From the NCBI GenBank assembly GCA_963556495.2, contig OY747721.1, positions 10,388,149-10,452,148 on the forward strand: DNA of 64,000 nucleotides, given 5' to 3'. This document shows, one piece after another, positions 1-31,222 of this stretch (within the stretch, counting starts at the first letter, position 1; each line of letters begins with the position of its first letter). Origin of the DNA: Valencia hispanica (taxonomy: Eukaryota; Chordata; Actinopteri; Cyprinodontiformes; Valenciidae). Below the pieces are notes generated by a model that was not told the DNA's origin, searched no databases, and worked only from the letters and a program-made list of their open reading frames with translations. A program made the position numbers and the translations under genes.

Positions 1-957
1 TATTTTCACCAACCTTCTTTCTGATGGTCTTTGAGCCCATCCCATGATTGGACAGATCTATTATTTGGTCATCCTCTGACAGCTCTCTAATTTTGTTGCT
101 GGACACGTTGGATTGGGAAAAATTAATCCTGTTCACAGGTATACTTCATAAAAAATAATGCGCTTAGATCAGTGGTGTCTGATCTGTTTTGTACATGGGC
201 ATGAAAATTGATTTAAACTTTTATTTGATCTTTTTCTTTTAGTTGATATTCTGTATCCACATTAAAATGAAGCTACCATCTAAATTAGAGACTGTTCATT
301 TCTTTATAAGCGAGAAAACTCAGCAGGGGGATGAAATAATTATGTCCCCCACTGTAAAAGCCAAATGCTAGCTCCAACTCCTCACTTTGTGAGAAAGCTT
401 TAAAATCTGTAGTTTTCAAAAGTCCCTCAGTGTATTACTGAAATTAGTTCCCCCTCCAGGACACCGTAATTAAGAACATTTTAGAGCCATATTCAGCCCT
501 GCCTGACTGACATAATTGGAAGTATCTCTTGTATCAGCCTATTGAGAGTTACCTGGAGTGTCAGATTCCTGTTTTGTCTGCTGTGGTGGCCTTGCTCAAG
601 GGCACCAACCTAAGAAGAGTGGCTAAGACTTGTTTTTCATTGCCATATATATATTTTTCTCTTTTTTTGCATTTGACACCATCGGGTGTTACAGAAGTAC
701 CCTCATTCATGCTCATTTGTTGTGTGTGATTGAAATTCCCCAGCTCATTTTTCATGGAATCACAGAGCCAGGTTTATTATTATTATTTGAGGATTACAAA
801 AACAAGCAGATATTCTCTGATAAAGTATGAATCCTGTGCACAGTGATCCAAGCAAGCCAGAACAACTACAGCAGTCTTTAAAATAGCCTTTTTATAAAAC
901 CAATGCAATGTAGAATAACGTAATGGAAATATGAAGTCAGCAGAAAGACCAAACATA

Positions 958-1960
958 GCACCTTACAAAAGTATTCACCCAATATTTCAATTTCTTTTCT
1001 AATTTTGTGACATTACAACAACATAGATCAGACAGACTTAAAATGTAACTGTTTTGTCTACAGTGGACCTTAGCCTATTCATGGATTGTTTCCACTGTGT
1101 GTATTATTGCATATTAAGATATATTTTTATGTTTGTTTAATAAAATATGCAGTTATTGGCCTTTTTAGAAGGGGTCTCAAGTATTCACAGATTTTATTTG
1201 TTTGCAGCTGTGGTCCCTAACGTGTGGTCCAATGTTTATATAATGAAAACCTAACACTCCACATAGCTACACACTATCCCCACACTTACAGAAAAGTCAC
1301 ATGGGTTGAACATGTTCTTCACATGGGATCACATGTGGTACCTGGTAAACCACATGTGTAGCACACATGGACTTCACATGTATGGTTTTACATGGGTTTC
1401 ACATATTTTTCATTTGTAATCACATATGCTTCACATGTAATTCCACATGGGTTTCACACATTCTTTCTTTCTCCTGTAGATTTTACATGGAAAATAACAT
1501 GTTTCACATGTGGTTTACATGTTACCCTATGGGTTTCATACTTTATTACCATAAAATTTTTCCAAATTCACACAGGAAATGTGTGCAAAACACAGGTGGT
1601 CACAAGTTTTTCCACATGTCTCACATGTTTTTAACATGTTTTCACATGGGTCAAAGATTTTTCACATGTGATCACATGTGATTTTGCTCATTTGAAATCC
1701 TTTTTTTTTCTGTAAGTCCATGGTGAACCATGGTGATGGCAGCATCAGGCTGTGGGGATGCTTTTCTACAACAGGGACTGAGAAACTGCTTAGAGTTGGG
1801 AAGATTGATGGAACAAAAAACAAGGCAGATACTGGAGGAAAACTTGTTAGAAGCTCCTTAATAGGCTGGAGGTTCACCTTCCAGGAGGACAGCAACCTTG
1901 AACATCCACCCAGATCTACAATGAAGTGGTTTGGATCAAATCAAATTTGAGGGACTAAAT
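958..1960 (+). pseudogene. Tc1-like transposon relic
   Basis: A Tc1-type terminal sequence (caaaagtattcaccc, attttgtgacattacaac) at about 966-1020 is followed at 1715-1950 by a decayed transposase piece on the + strand. The recognisable protein words are HGDGSIRLWGCFSTTGTEKL and WRFTFQEDSNLEHPPRSTMKWF, corresponding to the middle of the DDE domain, where the second catalytic Asp falls in QED. The N-terminal half is missing and replaced by an ACATG-rich array. Confidence 0.75.
1296..1683. repeat. degenerate ACATG/CACATG-rich array
   Basis: About 20 copies of ACATG in roughly 390 bp, mostly as TTCACATGTGG, CACATGGGTTT or ACATGTT variants with irregular spacing. Because ACATGT and CACATG occur in both orientations, the array is quasi-palindromic and rich in E-box-like CANNTG words. 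It sits inside the Tc1 relic. Confidence 0.7.
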
Positions 1961-2699
1961 ACTGACTTCTTTGTCCACAAATGGATGGAAAATGTATTTT
2001 TTTTTAAAGTTCTGGTGCAATGGTTCCATATAAACTAACACTGTGACCTACGGTTTTTAATTGCACTCTCTCTTTCTCTCAATTAACGGTATGAATACAT
2101 GTACTGACAAATGTCTTCATAATACCTGTCAAAAAAGTTTGTTTTTAATTCAGCAGCAGTGTGCATTTTCCCTCAGGGTCACCTTATTTGGTGTACAGCT
2201 GTCACACCTATGCCCCAAGAGATGCAAACAAGAACTCCAGGATCACAGCCCAGATCCCTGAGCACTAGTCTTATATAAGTAATGGGTTCTGCAATGTATG
2301 ATTAACCTAAGGTTCAAGAATTTATTCAGATTTAATCATAGCTTATTCTGTGGTGCATTGAAGAGTTCAGTGGGCTTCAATTCCACCTCAAAAAGCAAAA
2401 TTATAGAGCTCATTCTTCCATGTCGAGGCCAAGGATAGAGTTTGTTCTACTGTGAATGAGTCAGTGGAGCAGAATGAGTTTTAACTACAACAAATGAGAA
2501 ATAATTGGAAGTGAGGGCATTATGTTGACCACACAGTGCTTTTTTTATGAAATGAAAGTGAAGGGATACCAAAATGGAAAAAAATTGAGTGACTTTATTT
2601 CCATAATCATATGAGTTTGTAATAGTTACATAAAATAGAAAATCACACCAATAAGGTGGCACAAAAATGTTTAAATAGTTGGTTTGAAGATGGCTCTGT

Positions 2700-3060
2700 G
2701 GATTTCTTTTAGCACCCTCTTTCTGTAGGATTGGGTTCAAGGCAGAAGCATAGCTATAAAGACCAGAACCTTAATGGAAGCCTGACTTTTCCATCCCAAA
2801 ATCAGTTTTGTTGTGTGTTTGAGATCATTGTCTTCTTGGATCACCCAGTTGTTTCCTAAGTTCAGCCATTTAACTGTTGAGTTTAGGTAAAGTTGATATA
2901 GTCTTCTTTTAACATTACTGCAACCACCTTGCACAGTTCAGCCTAACAGCATGATCCTGCCACCACCTTGCTTGACAATTAGTTCTGAGTTACTGTTGTT
3001 CTCAAACGTCCATACCATTTTTCTTTCATCTGAGTGTCTAAATCTACATCCACATTACTG
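2700..3060 (-). pseudogene. Tc1-like transposase fragment
   Basis: The - strand reads WVIQEDNDLKHTTKLI at about 2790-2850, the degenerate second-Asp motif of a Tc1 transposase. Upstream on that strand is the GGGRIML-like block (catgatcctgccaccacc at about 2950). Frames are broken throughout. It is an old remnant with no definable ends. Confidence 0.7.
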
Positions 3061-3124
3061 AATGTTTTTGGACTAGATTCAAAGTAGTAATGTGGCCCAG
3101 CAAAATAATTTAAATGAACTCTAG

Positions 3125-3239
3125 AAATTCTGCCAGGTAGAGGGGTCATATATCCAGTCATAATTATGCCTGAAGTATAATTCTGGGGGTACTTGCGTCC
3201 AGTGATAATTGGATGATAGCTGGGGTATATCCTAGACAG
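3125..3239 (+). repeat. 5' half of a dispersed repeat split by the LTR element
   Basis: Bases 3200-3239 (ccagtgataattgg, ggggtatatcctagacag) are a diverged copy of a repeat also seen at 13607-13745 and 27612-27712 (ccagcaatcattgggc, ggggtacaacctgg). The expected continuation resumes at 11614 beyond the LTR element. Repeat class not known to me. Confidence 0.5.
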
Positions 3240-3681
3240 TGGTGGAAAATTGTTATGCAATTAGGAATTAAGTGTATATTCTATGTTTAGTGAATCCATC
3301 TAGGGTAAAATGACAAGCTTATTGTTCCAGCTTAATGTTATGAGAAAGATATATGTGTCAGGTCACCAGACAGACAGACGCCGGGGCAGTAAGATAACAG
3401 TCTGCCCTTCGGATGAGCTGCTTTATGCGTTGCTATGAGTCGCATGAAGCAGTTACTCTGGAGGCGGGGCGTGAAGGTTGGAGAAGACATCTACAGAGAT
3501 AAACAATGATTGCTGAATACTATTTAAGCGGTTAGTTAGAAAGGTTGTTTAGGGTGATGCACGAGTAACTCTGTCCCCTCCATGGTCTGGCCAGACATGT
3601 TTGAATTAAATACTTAAACGCCTTCTGGGACTCAAGTCTTCTTTATTATGGAAACCCTGAGATACTTTTTTTGCCATAACA
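3240..3681 (+). repeat. 5' LTR
   Basis: Begins TGGTGGAAAATT and ends GCCATAACA (TG...CA). A TATA-like TATTTAAG is at 3521. It has 128 bp (about 3302-3429) absent from the 3' LTR, otherwise the two align with only scattered substitutions. Confidence 0.85.
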
Positions 3682-3683
3682 CT

Positions 3684-3699
3684 TGGCGCAACAACGTAG
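3684..3699 (+). promoter_or_regulatory. putative tRNA primer-binding site
   Basis: TGGCGCAACAACGTAG begins two bases after the 5' LTR. TGG at this position is expected for a PBS complementary to a tRNA 3' CCA end. The primer tRNA was not identified. Confidence 0.55.
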
Positions 3700-6600
3700 C
3701 CTCAGCGAACGGAATGGACCGGCAGGGACAGGGTCAAGGGAGTTGCTAGCGTCCTGGGAAATTTTCTCCCAGCATCTTACCTCCAGTAGCTTTTTGGGAG
3801 GTGGAGGCCTTGAACCGTCTCTGTCGGCCCTGCCGTCGCCTGAGACAGAACCTGGTAAGACTGAGTCCTTTAAATAAATATTGATAACAGAATTTTATTT
3901 GCACTCTCAGGAGGTGAAATATTTTTTGTTTATTTACTTATACGCCGTTGATTGATTGATTAATTAATATAATATATATACTTATATATAATTGTATGGT
4001 TAATTATTTAATCAAGGTTAAAGAAAGTAATGGTTTTTGCTCCGGGTTTTACCTGGGAGCACGGCAGTTGGACAAGTGGTCAATTAATTAAATTGATTGA
4101 TTATTTTCCGACGAGGTTTTTTTTTAGGCTTTTGTTTCACTCAAGGAAACTAGAAAGCGATGGGGTGACGTCCTTCATCAATACTGGGTACCCAGGCAGA
4201 CAATCGGGTCTGTAATCTAGCAACACTTCACCTCCAGACAGTCCAATATGTCGACAGAAAAATAAAAATAAAATAATTAATGGGCCCAGGGGAGGAATTT
4301 GGATAATCTGAAAGAAAATCTAAAAGTTATGTAATTTATTTGTGATTTATTTATGTGATTTTGTTTATTTCTCTTTTATTTACTCTTGTTTGCTTCTTCC
4401 AGAACTGGAGTGTTTGAGCATTAAGATCATTTGTTTGATGGCTTGGTATAATGCAGAATGCCACACACACACACGCACTGTTGTTACACATTCCATGGTA
4501 GAACTGCGATGAGTTTCGCTGGGTTGTCCTGTGTTTTTCTTCAGGCTGGTTGGGACACCTGCCTTCGGTCCAGCGGTGCCTGGGGAGGGCCACAAGGAGC
4601 CCTAGTACCCCCCCACCCACCCACCACCCTTGGAATAAGGGGTTTGGCAGCCATAACAAAGGCGGAGGCCGTACTCCGGCCTGAATACAAGCTGACCAGT
4701 GGGCAGAGGGGAAAACTCTTGCTCAGGTGAGATGAGTTATTTGGGGGCTGAGGTCCCTGGAACATGGCGATTAGCTGGATCGAGGGGGGGGGGGCCTGGG
4801 CCGGCCAGCCTGCAGATGACCCAGCGAAATTCGGGCAGGACAATAAACACACAGCTCAAATGCAATTAAGAAATGCTTGCTGACTGATGCAGCTGTATTT
4901 TATCTCTGTGACACCTGCTTATGTAACACACATACACACTCCCTTAGGAAAGTAAATCTTGTTTTTTTTCTGCCAGAGGACCCTTAGAGCGAAAGGGGTC
5001 TTGATGGAAGCAGGCCATAATTTCTGATTCTTTCTATTTTTTATGTTGATCTAAAAAAATTTGTACTTGTGTTGTAATGTGTAAGGGAAAGTAGATGTGC
5101 AACTAAACCTTAATTTATTTGTCCTAGATGGACGGGGTAAAGCAGACAAAGAAACTGCTACGGCTCTGAAAAGGTGATGATTTGTCATCCGGTGAGTTTA
5201 GTCTAATCAGAGCTTAAAGACTGTGTTGCACATCTATTTTTTTTTAGGGCAAGATAGAGAACTGATCATTTGTCTTCTGGGATTTATCTGGTAAATGGAC
5301 AAAAGTCTTTTCTTTTCTCTCCTAATGCTCTCTGTCAGGAGAGCCCACATTTATTTCATTTTGGTTGAAAGTTATTTGATGGAATTACACTAAGTACAAG
5401 TTTTCTTAGCTATCGGAGCTTGTGTGCACTAACTTGGAAAAGGGAGTTCCTACTTTAGAACAAATAGCAGAGTTGATTGGGGCATTTAGAGTAGGTTGTG
5501 AATTATACCCTGACTGACTTGATTATTACTAAGCTGACAGTGAAAACATATTTTCCTTTCTTCCTGGGACAATTGGGGTTAATTTCTTTCTTGTATTTTG
5601 GGGTTTGTTATAAGAAAGTAATACATCTTAGAACTGTGAACATTAATTAAAGTAAATAGGATCTTTCACAGTAACACTGCTTAGATTTCGCCACAGCTGT
5701 GAAGGAAGAATTTTTTATCAGCTTACAAGGCGCTAATGTAAACAATCTCTTATTGACATCAGAAAATGGAGAGACTAAAAAATAACAAGACTTTGCTGTG
5801 AGAAGCAACAGTAAAACAATATTGTTTAGGCTATAATTTGAACACAACTAAAAAAATAAAACTTTAGGTTTCTGCTGGGTAACATTAAAATAAAGATGAC
5901 TGGTCCTTAGGCTACTTAGGTCTTAAATAAATAGAAAAAAGGTAAATACTAATCTTATCTGGGGAACATTCAAGCGTCAGAGCAGTTAGTGGGCCTTATT
6001 AGAAATTTTGCTTGGAAAATTACTGAATTGATCTCAAGCTGTGAATTATTCTGTGTCTCCTACCAGGATAAGGGGCAAGAGGTCAGGAAAGGTTTGATCC
6101 TAGAAATCTGATGGTTTTGTCACACTCTGGTGGGTAAACACAGCAAGTTATAGAAGTGGGTCTAAATATAAGGCACCTAATTTTGTAATTAAATGGGAAG
6201 ACGTCTCACTGTTTTAAGTAAATATTAATATACCTAAAGTGCTTTTTAGGGGCCATCAATTATAACAATACAGTGGTCCTGTGAGTTTGGAGTTTTGCTT
6301 ATGACAACCAATGCAATTTTCAATTTCAACTGAACCAGAAAACAAATCAGGCTGGTTCTCATTCTTTTTTGCTTTTGTTCTAGAATGGACTGACCACTTT
6401 GTCCACAGGGGAGGAGGTTCGGCCCAAAAAGGTATGGACAAGTGGCTTGGGAGGTTACCTGTGCGTACCTGAGTTTGCGGGGTGCTTATATATTTTGGCT
6501 TATTTGGGGCTATGGTGAAGGGAATTCAAATTCTAACATTTTCTCTTAGACCTTACAAGGGAGGCTCAGAAGTATGATCCCCTGTAGCTGCAAAAACACT

Positions 6601-9600
6601 GGGGATCCCTTTTCTTTAAAACGTAATAAGAACAGGAAATGTTGGAATTTAATTGCTTGTTTCCAAATGAATGGGCATACTGAATTACTAATGTTGGACA
6701 CAGTTTAGCCAATTGTTTTACTTTCTTGTAGTAAAAGCAAATCCAACAAAACGTATTTGTTCGTCAACAGTGACGTATCACTTTTCAAATTAAGAAAGCA
6801 AATAATATATAATCACTTGGTGTTTAGGGGTAAAAATCAAATCCTGAACTAAAGATTTCACAGTTAGTTTTGTTGTAGCTCTCTTGGCTTTTATCACAGC
6901 CTAAATTATTTGAGGCCTGTTGTGAGAATTTTTCTGTGTAGCATTTTTTATAAAAGAAGATTTTAATGGCTTAATGGGGGAAAAAATATATTGATCATGT
7001 TAAAGGTTAAGTCTCTGTGTTAACTGAGATATGTATTGTTGTGTTGAACCAACATGTGAGAAGCTCAAGGATACTTTCTGTGTCATGGGTCACCAACTTG
7101 TGAGATGTGTCTGCATGCTGACTGAAGGACGTGGGAACCACTCCATTATCTTTTCTCATCCTTGTTAAATAATATTCCCATAATAGGCTTTTTAATGCAT
7201 TTGACATGCATTTGACATGCATTTAGTATCGGGATCTCAGGATTATAAATATGTAATCGCTCTATCTGAAAAACTAAACTCAACAGATCTAGGAAACTGC
7301 AATCTTAACATCAAGTGATCTTGGATAAAAATAGATCAAATAAAACAGAGAATATTCCAATTTAAAGCATAATGAATGATGGATGATAATTATGATCTAG
7401 ATTGGTGCATATGAGTCAGATTTAATGTTTAAAATAAACTATATTATCTTGAAAACTTGCTATAGTTTTAATGGTGATAATATAGTAATGATTAATTATC
7501 TAAACGTGACTCCGTGATTTACTGGAGAATAAATTCCTACATCATTCCTACATAATTTTTGAAAACATATTTGCTAGAACACATTTCCAACGATCATTAA
7601 TAATGATATTTTTCTGCAAATATGAATAAACATTCTTTAGTCTATTTGATGTATTATGCTGGTTTTTCAAAGCAATACTTCAAATTAATGTGAGAGATGG
7701 AAATGACATTTACCTCATCAATCTAATATTTGAGTATTTTCTAACCTGAATCCATATTAATTTTATAGCCTATTAAATGGGTGTGCTGTACTCAGTGAGT
7801 TACAGCTGTTAGATTTGCGCAAATCAATAAAAGCCTCGGGGGGAAATAATGCACAAAGGTAAATGGTAATATAAAATCTAAACTATGGTAACTGATTAAA
7901 ACTGGTTCGACCTAAAACTATAACACTCTGTGTTCATGAGATAAGGGGCGGCCGCGTTTGGCCCGGGAACCTTAGCTTGAAAACTTTCTTTTAAAATTCT
8001 ATGAGAAATAATGCAATTCAGTAATAAACTAGATGAATGATGGTTTCTATGTTTAAATAATACTTTTGATAAACATAGCCTACTCAGTAGTAAATAAAAA
8101 TAACACGGAAAACGCACGGTTAAAATCGGATATATTGAAAACCAACTCCAGTTAATACAAATCCGAGTGGCAGTATGAAAGTATTTCAGTCTTTTGAGTA
8201 ATTTACAGAAAACGAATAGAAAACAACGCGGGTAAAAAACTCTAAGGTTAATCTTAGCCAGCGAGTTATTAACTACAATGTGGTAAAAATGATCTGAAAT
8301 AAAGTCTGTTGCAGATTTAATGCGATTCTCTTGTAGCTAATCAGCTAATTGAGCCACAAGCTTCTTTCTTACGACCGATGTGCTGCGATTCTCTGGTTGT
8401 AAACAATCATAGATCCCGACACTGATGAAGCGTTAATAAGACTCTGCGGCTGGAAGTCTAAAAATAGGAACTTGAACACCAGGATGTTAACGAGTCCGGG
8501 TTAGTCAAACTGTTTGTTTTTTGCGCAAAACTGCTTCCTGTTTCAAACATGAGCTTTCCAAATTAAAATACGGTAATGCTTAACATCATGAATCATGCTT
8601 TTATTTTCCCAAGAAGGGGAACTTCTGCTGCACCGGCAGCAGAGTGATAGGTAATAAAAGCATTTAGATCATAGACCGTACATAAATTTAGATTTACACA
8701 AAGGAGGTAGAAAGCATAAAACAAATTTAGGATTAGAACATTAAATTATAAAGAATTACGTTTTAGCCACACCTCGGCCAAAAAGAGAACTTTTACTTAA
8801 GGTCATAATGATTGTAATGTTTAATAAAAATGTTGAATAATAAGGAAGCATTTGGGATACACTAGGCTACCTGTTTCAGCTGCATATCTGAAAATTATGG
8901 ATTTAGTGCAATCTTTAAGCCAACAGGTGTGACCTACACACACACAGTGGGGTTTAAAATTACTTGGTTTCTGTTTTTAAAATTTAGTTTACTTCATTAA
9001 GACAAATGATAAAAATAGATTCAGAATTTCAGTCACTGTTCTAAAGACGGGACTAATGTGGAAAATATTCAGTTAACACCTGTGCACAATATATGCTATA
9101 GATCACATAAAAAACAGGGTGTCAGAATAATAAATGTGAGACCTACTATCAAACCGCAGTAAATTATTTTCAGTTGTAGCATTTTTAAATCTTTAATGAG
9201 GTTTTTTGTGTGTTCCTTTTAATAAAAGACTAAATGAGACAGGAGTAACGAGGCTAATTTTAAAATATAAGCAGTGTAAAGTCCTGAGTAGAGGTAAAAA
9301 GTTGGCAAATAGATCATTACTCCGGTAAAGTATAAAGTATAACTCAAGTCCTACACAGAAACTGCAATGAAGAAAAGTTTCTTTCTTAAGCAAGAGTATC
9401 AGGTACAGGTAAAAAGGTTACTTGACATCGTTGTTATTAAAATAAAGTGGCATACTCAAATCTGAATGTGCAATCAAGTTAGATAAATTGAATTAGAGAT
9501 GCATTTAGAATAAATGTATTATTTTTTTCAAAGAGTTAACAGAGAATTAACTGTAGGAAACAGAGGAGCAAATAACAGCAGCAGAGATATTAATTAGGTA

Positions 9601-9865
9601 AATAAACTGTGTCCTGAGTAAAACAAAAAACATTTTAACAAAAAGTAGGAGGTATTTGCGTTTATTTAACTTCTGACTTAGGTGGCTGCAAAGACTGTAA
9701 CATCAATTAGATTCTGGAAAAGCAGGGTCTGAAGAAGTTGTCTAATTCGATTTAAAATACTTTAGTGATCCCAGAGGGAAATAACGTGTTGTTGTAGCTA
9801 ATGCAAGTAGGACTAAATTCTTAAATACATTAGGTAACTATGTGGTGAAATTATTATTTTGTTTT

Positions 9866-9922
9866 TGCAAGGCAAGGCAATTTTATTTGTATAGCACACT
9901 TTCAACAACAAGGTAATTCAAA
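9866..9922 (-). repeat. L2 LINE 3'-tail fragment
   Basis: The reverse complement matches the last ~45 bases of the full-length L2 at 18250-22984 (gaaagtgtgctatacaaataaaa followed by ttgccttgccttg, split here for length). It is a very short 5'-truncated insertion inside the LTR element. Confidence 0.75.
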
Positions 9923-10138
9923 TATAAGAACCTAATTGCGAACTTAAATGATTGTGATATGATCATCTGGGGGTTGAAGCTGCCTCAGCAGCGACAGCAG
10001 CAGGATACACAGGTTCTGAGGTTAGGCCTTATGCATGACCTTTAACCTACTATGTTTCTTTTCTGGACACTGGAGAAGCAGTTGAAGTTATTGTTTCCTT
10101 GTTTCTTGATTTTTTAAGGCATGTGCAAGACGATACCT

Positions 10139-10156
10139 TAAAAAAAGGGGGAATTG
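10139..10156 (+). promoter_or_regulatory. polypurine-tract-like sequence inside the LTR element
   Basis: TAAAAAAAGGGGGAATTG resembles a retroviral polypurine tract. It sits about 1.15 kb before the 3' LTR, so it could be a central-type tract or the scar of an older LTR junction. Single motif only. Confidence 0.35.
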
Positions 10157-11299
10157 GATTTGATAGTAATTGGATAGATTTTTCAGGGATTATGAAGAGA
10201 ATTGTAACTTGCAGGTTTAATTGGGTTTCTTGTGATTCATAACTCTGTCATAAATTAATGAGGGTTTTTACTACCTGGACTTGACGTCTGACTTCATATT
10301 CCATTTGGGTTTGGGTTCAGAGTTGTAGTACATATTGTGTCTGGGAACTTTACAAAGTTTTAATTTGATCTGATAACCTTCTTTACTTCTTGCTGGGAGT
10401 AGTTGATTCTTGGGATTTTTTGCTCTCACAGGTTGGAAGGGTTGTTCGTCTTTTTCTTGGCATGGATTTAGTACAGAGTGATCTAGAGACATTTACTTTC
10501 ATTGTTTTCTAGCTTCAGTTGATGAGGTTTGGCTCATTAACCAGGTTGTGAGTTGTTTAGAATTGCTTTTGCACACAGTTGCATCAGGTTGATCTGAAAC
10601 CATACTCCGAGGGTGTGGGTTCCACTTAATCACTTGTCATAATCATCCTATTCATCTTTTGTGAATTGGCTCACCTGTGTTTGAACAACAATGCTCTAAT
10701 ACTTAATTAGCTCAGCTCCCAAGGGTCACATTGGGAGGTTCTCACTGGAGGACCTTCTGAGGGGTGACCACTCTTTCCTTTCTGGGGAAGGACTGATCGG
10801 TGGCTACGGGTCACTGGATGCTGGCGGAGGCTGACTTCACGGCAACAGACAACAAACAGTGCAAGGGAAGAGTACACATTTCAACACCTAGTGTTGATGT
10901 AATACCCTCTGAAGTGTACTGGAAGACGCTACATAATTTCTCCTTTATTCTGTGTTTTTATCTAGAGCATCCTGATCGATGACGAGACCTGTGGATGGGC
11001 GTCTCTGGGGCAAGGGGCTGTTGAGATGACATTTTTCCCACAAGAAAATGGCGTAAAAAGACCCCGTAGGTTTTCGGTCTCAATGCACAGGAGTCTCAGC
11101 AAAGTCATCTGGAAGGATCTAATATTTGTCACTGTGAGCTAATTCCATGACCAAACATGTCTCATGTCTGATTGTAATTTGTGCTTTGAACATTGTCTTT
11201 TTTTTTTATCAACCTACCAACCTTTTAGGGAGTTTGTGATAGTACTTTAGAATTTTCCCTTTATATTTATGATATTAAGTTAATAAAAGCAGGGAATTG

Positions 11300-11613
11300 T
11301 GGTGGAAAATTTTTATGCAATTAGGAATTAAGTGTATGTTCTCTGTTTAGTGAATCCATCTTGCTATGAGTTGCATGAAGCAATTACTCTGGAGGCGGGG
11401 CGTGAAGGTTGGAGAAGACATCTACAGAGATAAACAATGATTGCTGAATACTATTTAAGCGGTTAGTTAGAAAGGTTGGTTAGGGTGATGCACAAGTAAC
11501 TCTGTCCCCTCCATGGTCTGGCCAGAAATGTTTGAATTAAATACTTAAATGCCTTCTGGGACTCAAGTCTTCTTTATTATGGAAACCCTGAGATACTTTT
11601 TTTTGCCATAACA
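11300..11613 (+). repeat. 3' LTR (U3-deleted)
   Basis: Starts TGGTGGAAAATT and ends GCCATAACA like the 5' copy, but lacks 128 bp after GTGAATCCATCT. The TATA-like TATTTAAG and downstream part are kept. It lies in sense orientation about 320 bp before a gfra1 exon. Confidence 0.85.
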
Positions 11614-11870
11614 CCATCACAGAGCAATAAAGGGACATACTGACCCATTTATGCATATGTTCACTCTTAAGAACAATTTAGTGTGAAAAATATAACTTTC
11701 TTTGGATTGAGAAGGTTGGGGTACCTGGAGAGAACACACACATCCAAACTCCATACAAAAAGACCCCAGGCTGGGATGCAAACCTGGGACCTTTTTGCTG
11801 CAAGGGAGCAGTACTGCCAACTGTGCAGTCTATCATTTTACTTCAAAATGATGCTCTACTCTGTGCTATA
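11614..11870 (+). repeat. 3' half of the split dispersed repeat
   Basis: It resumes with ccatcacagagcaataaagg and includes ggtacctggagagaacac, aaactccatacaaaaagacc and gatgcaaacctgggacc, phrases typical of a widespread teleost dispersed repeat. It continues the half that ends at 3239, about nine bases being lost at the join. Confidence 0.55.
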
Positions 11871-11930
11871 GCATCTTTCTAGAAAGCCTAAAATCTTCAC
11901 TTTTGTTCACATTTCTCTTTTCTGACCCAG

Positions 11931-31222
<19,292 letters not shown>

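Larger units (their letters stand above)
3240..11613 (+). mobile_element. large LTR retroelement without coding capacity (LARD-like)
   Basis: Two direct LTRs (3240-3681 and 11300-11613) bound a 7.6 kb interior. A primer-binding-site-like sequence (TGGCGCAACAACGTAG) follows the 5' LTR by two bases, and a short purine tract precedes the 3' LTR, so the element lies on the + strand. By eye the LTRs differ at about 3% of aligned positions, which implies a recent insertion. Yet the interior has no open frame longer than about 100 codons on either strand, and I saw no protease, RT, RNase H or integrase motif. That fits a large non-autonomous retrotransposon derivative mobilised by another element, or a recombinant that lost its genes. 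The interior contains an antisense L2 tail fragment (9866-9922). No clear target-site duplication was found. Confidence 0.72.
1..11930. other. presumed gfra1 intron upstream of the domain 2 exon
   Basis: No exon resembling the signal peptide or domain 1 of GFRA1 was recognised on either strand. The stretch holds Tc1-like relics (about 960-1960 and 2700-3060), an ACATG-rich array (1296-1683), a split dispersed repeat and the LTR element at 3240-11613. Bases 1-957 and 1960-2700 show nothing I can name. Confidence 0.55.

Noticed and set aside
1367..1681. 104-codon frame rich in His, Met, Phe and Cys
   Set aside because: It is a translation of the ACATG-rich repeat array, so open by composition rather than selection.
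4458..4852. Pro/Gly-rich frames on both strands in the LTR element, possible gag
   Set aside because: About 100 codons or fewer, overlapping on both strands, no zinc-knuckle or capsid motif; composition (G-run, CA-repeat) explains them.
7890..8120. Candidate env or pol fragment in the LTR element
   Set aside because: The - strand 73-codon frame has no conserved motif, and neighbouring frames are closed.
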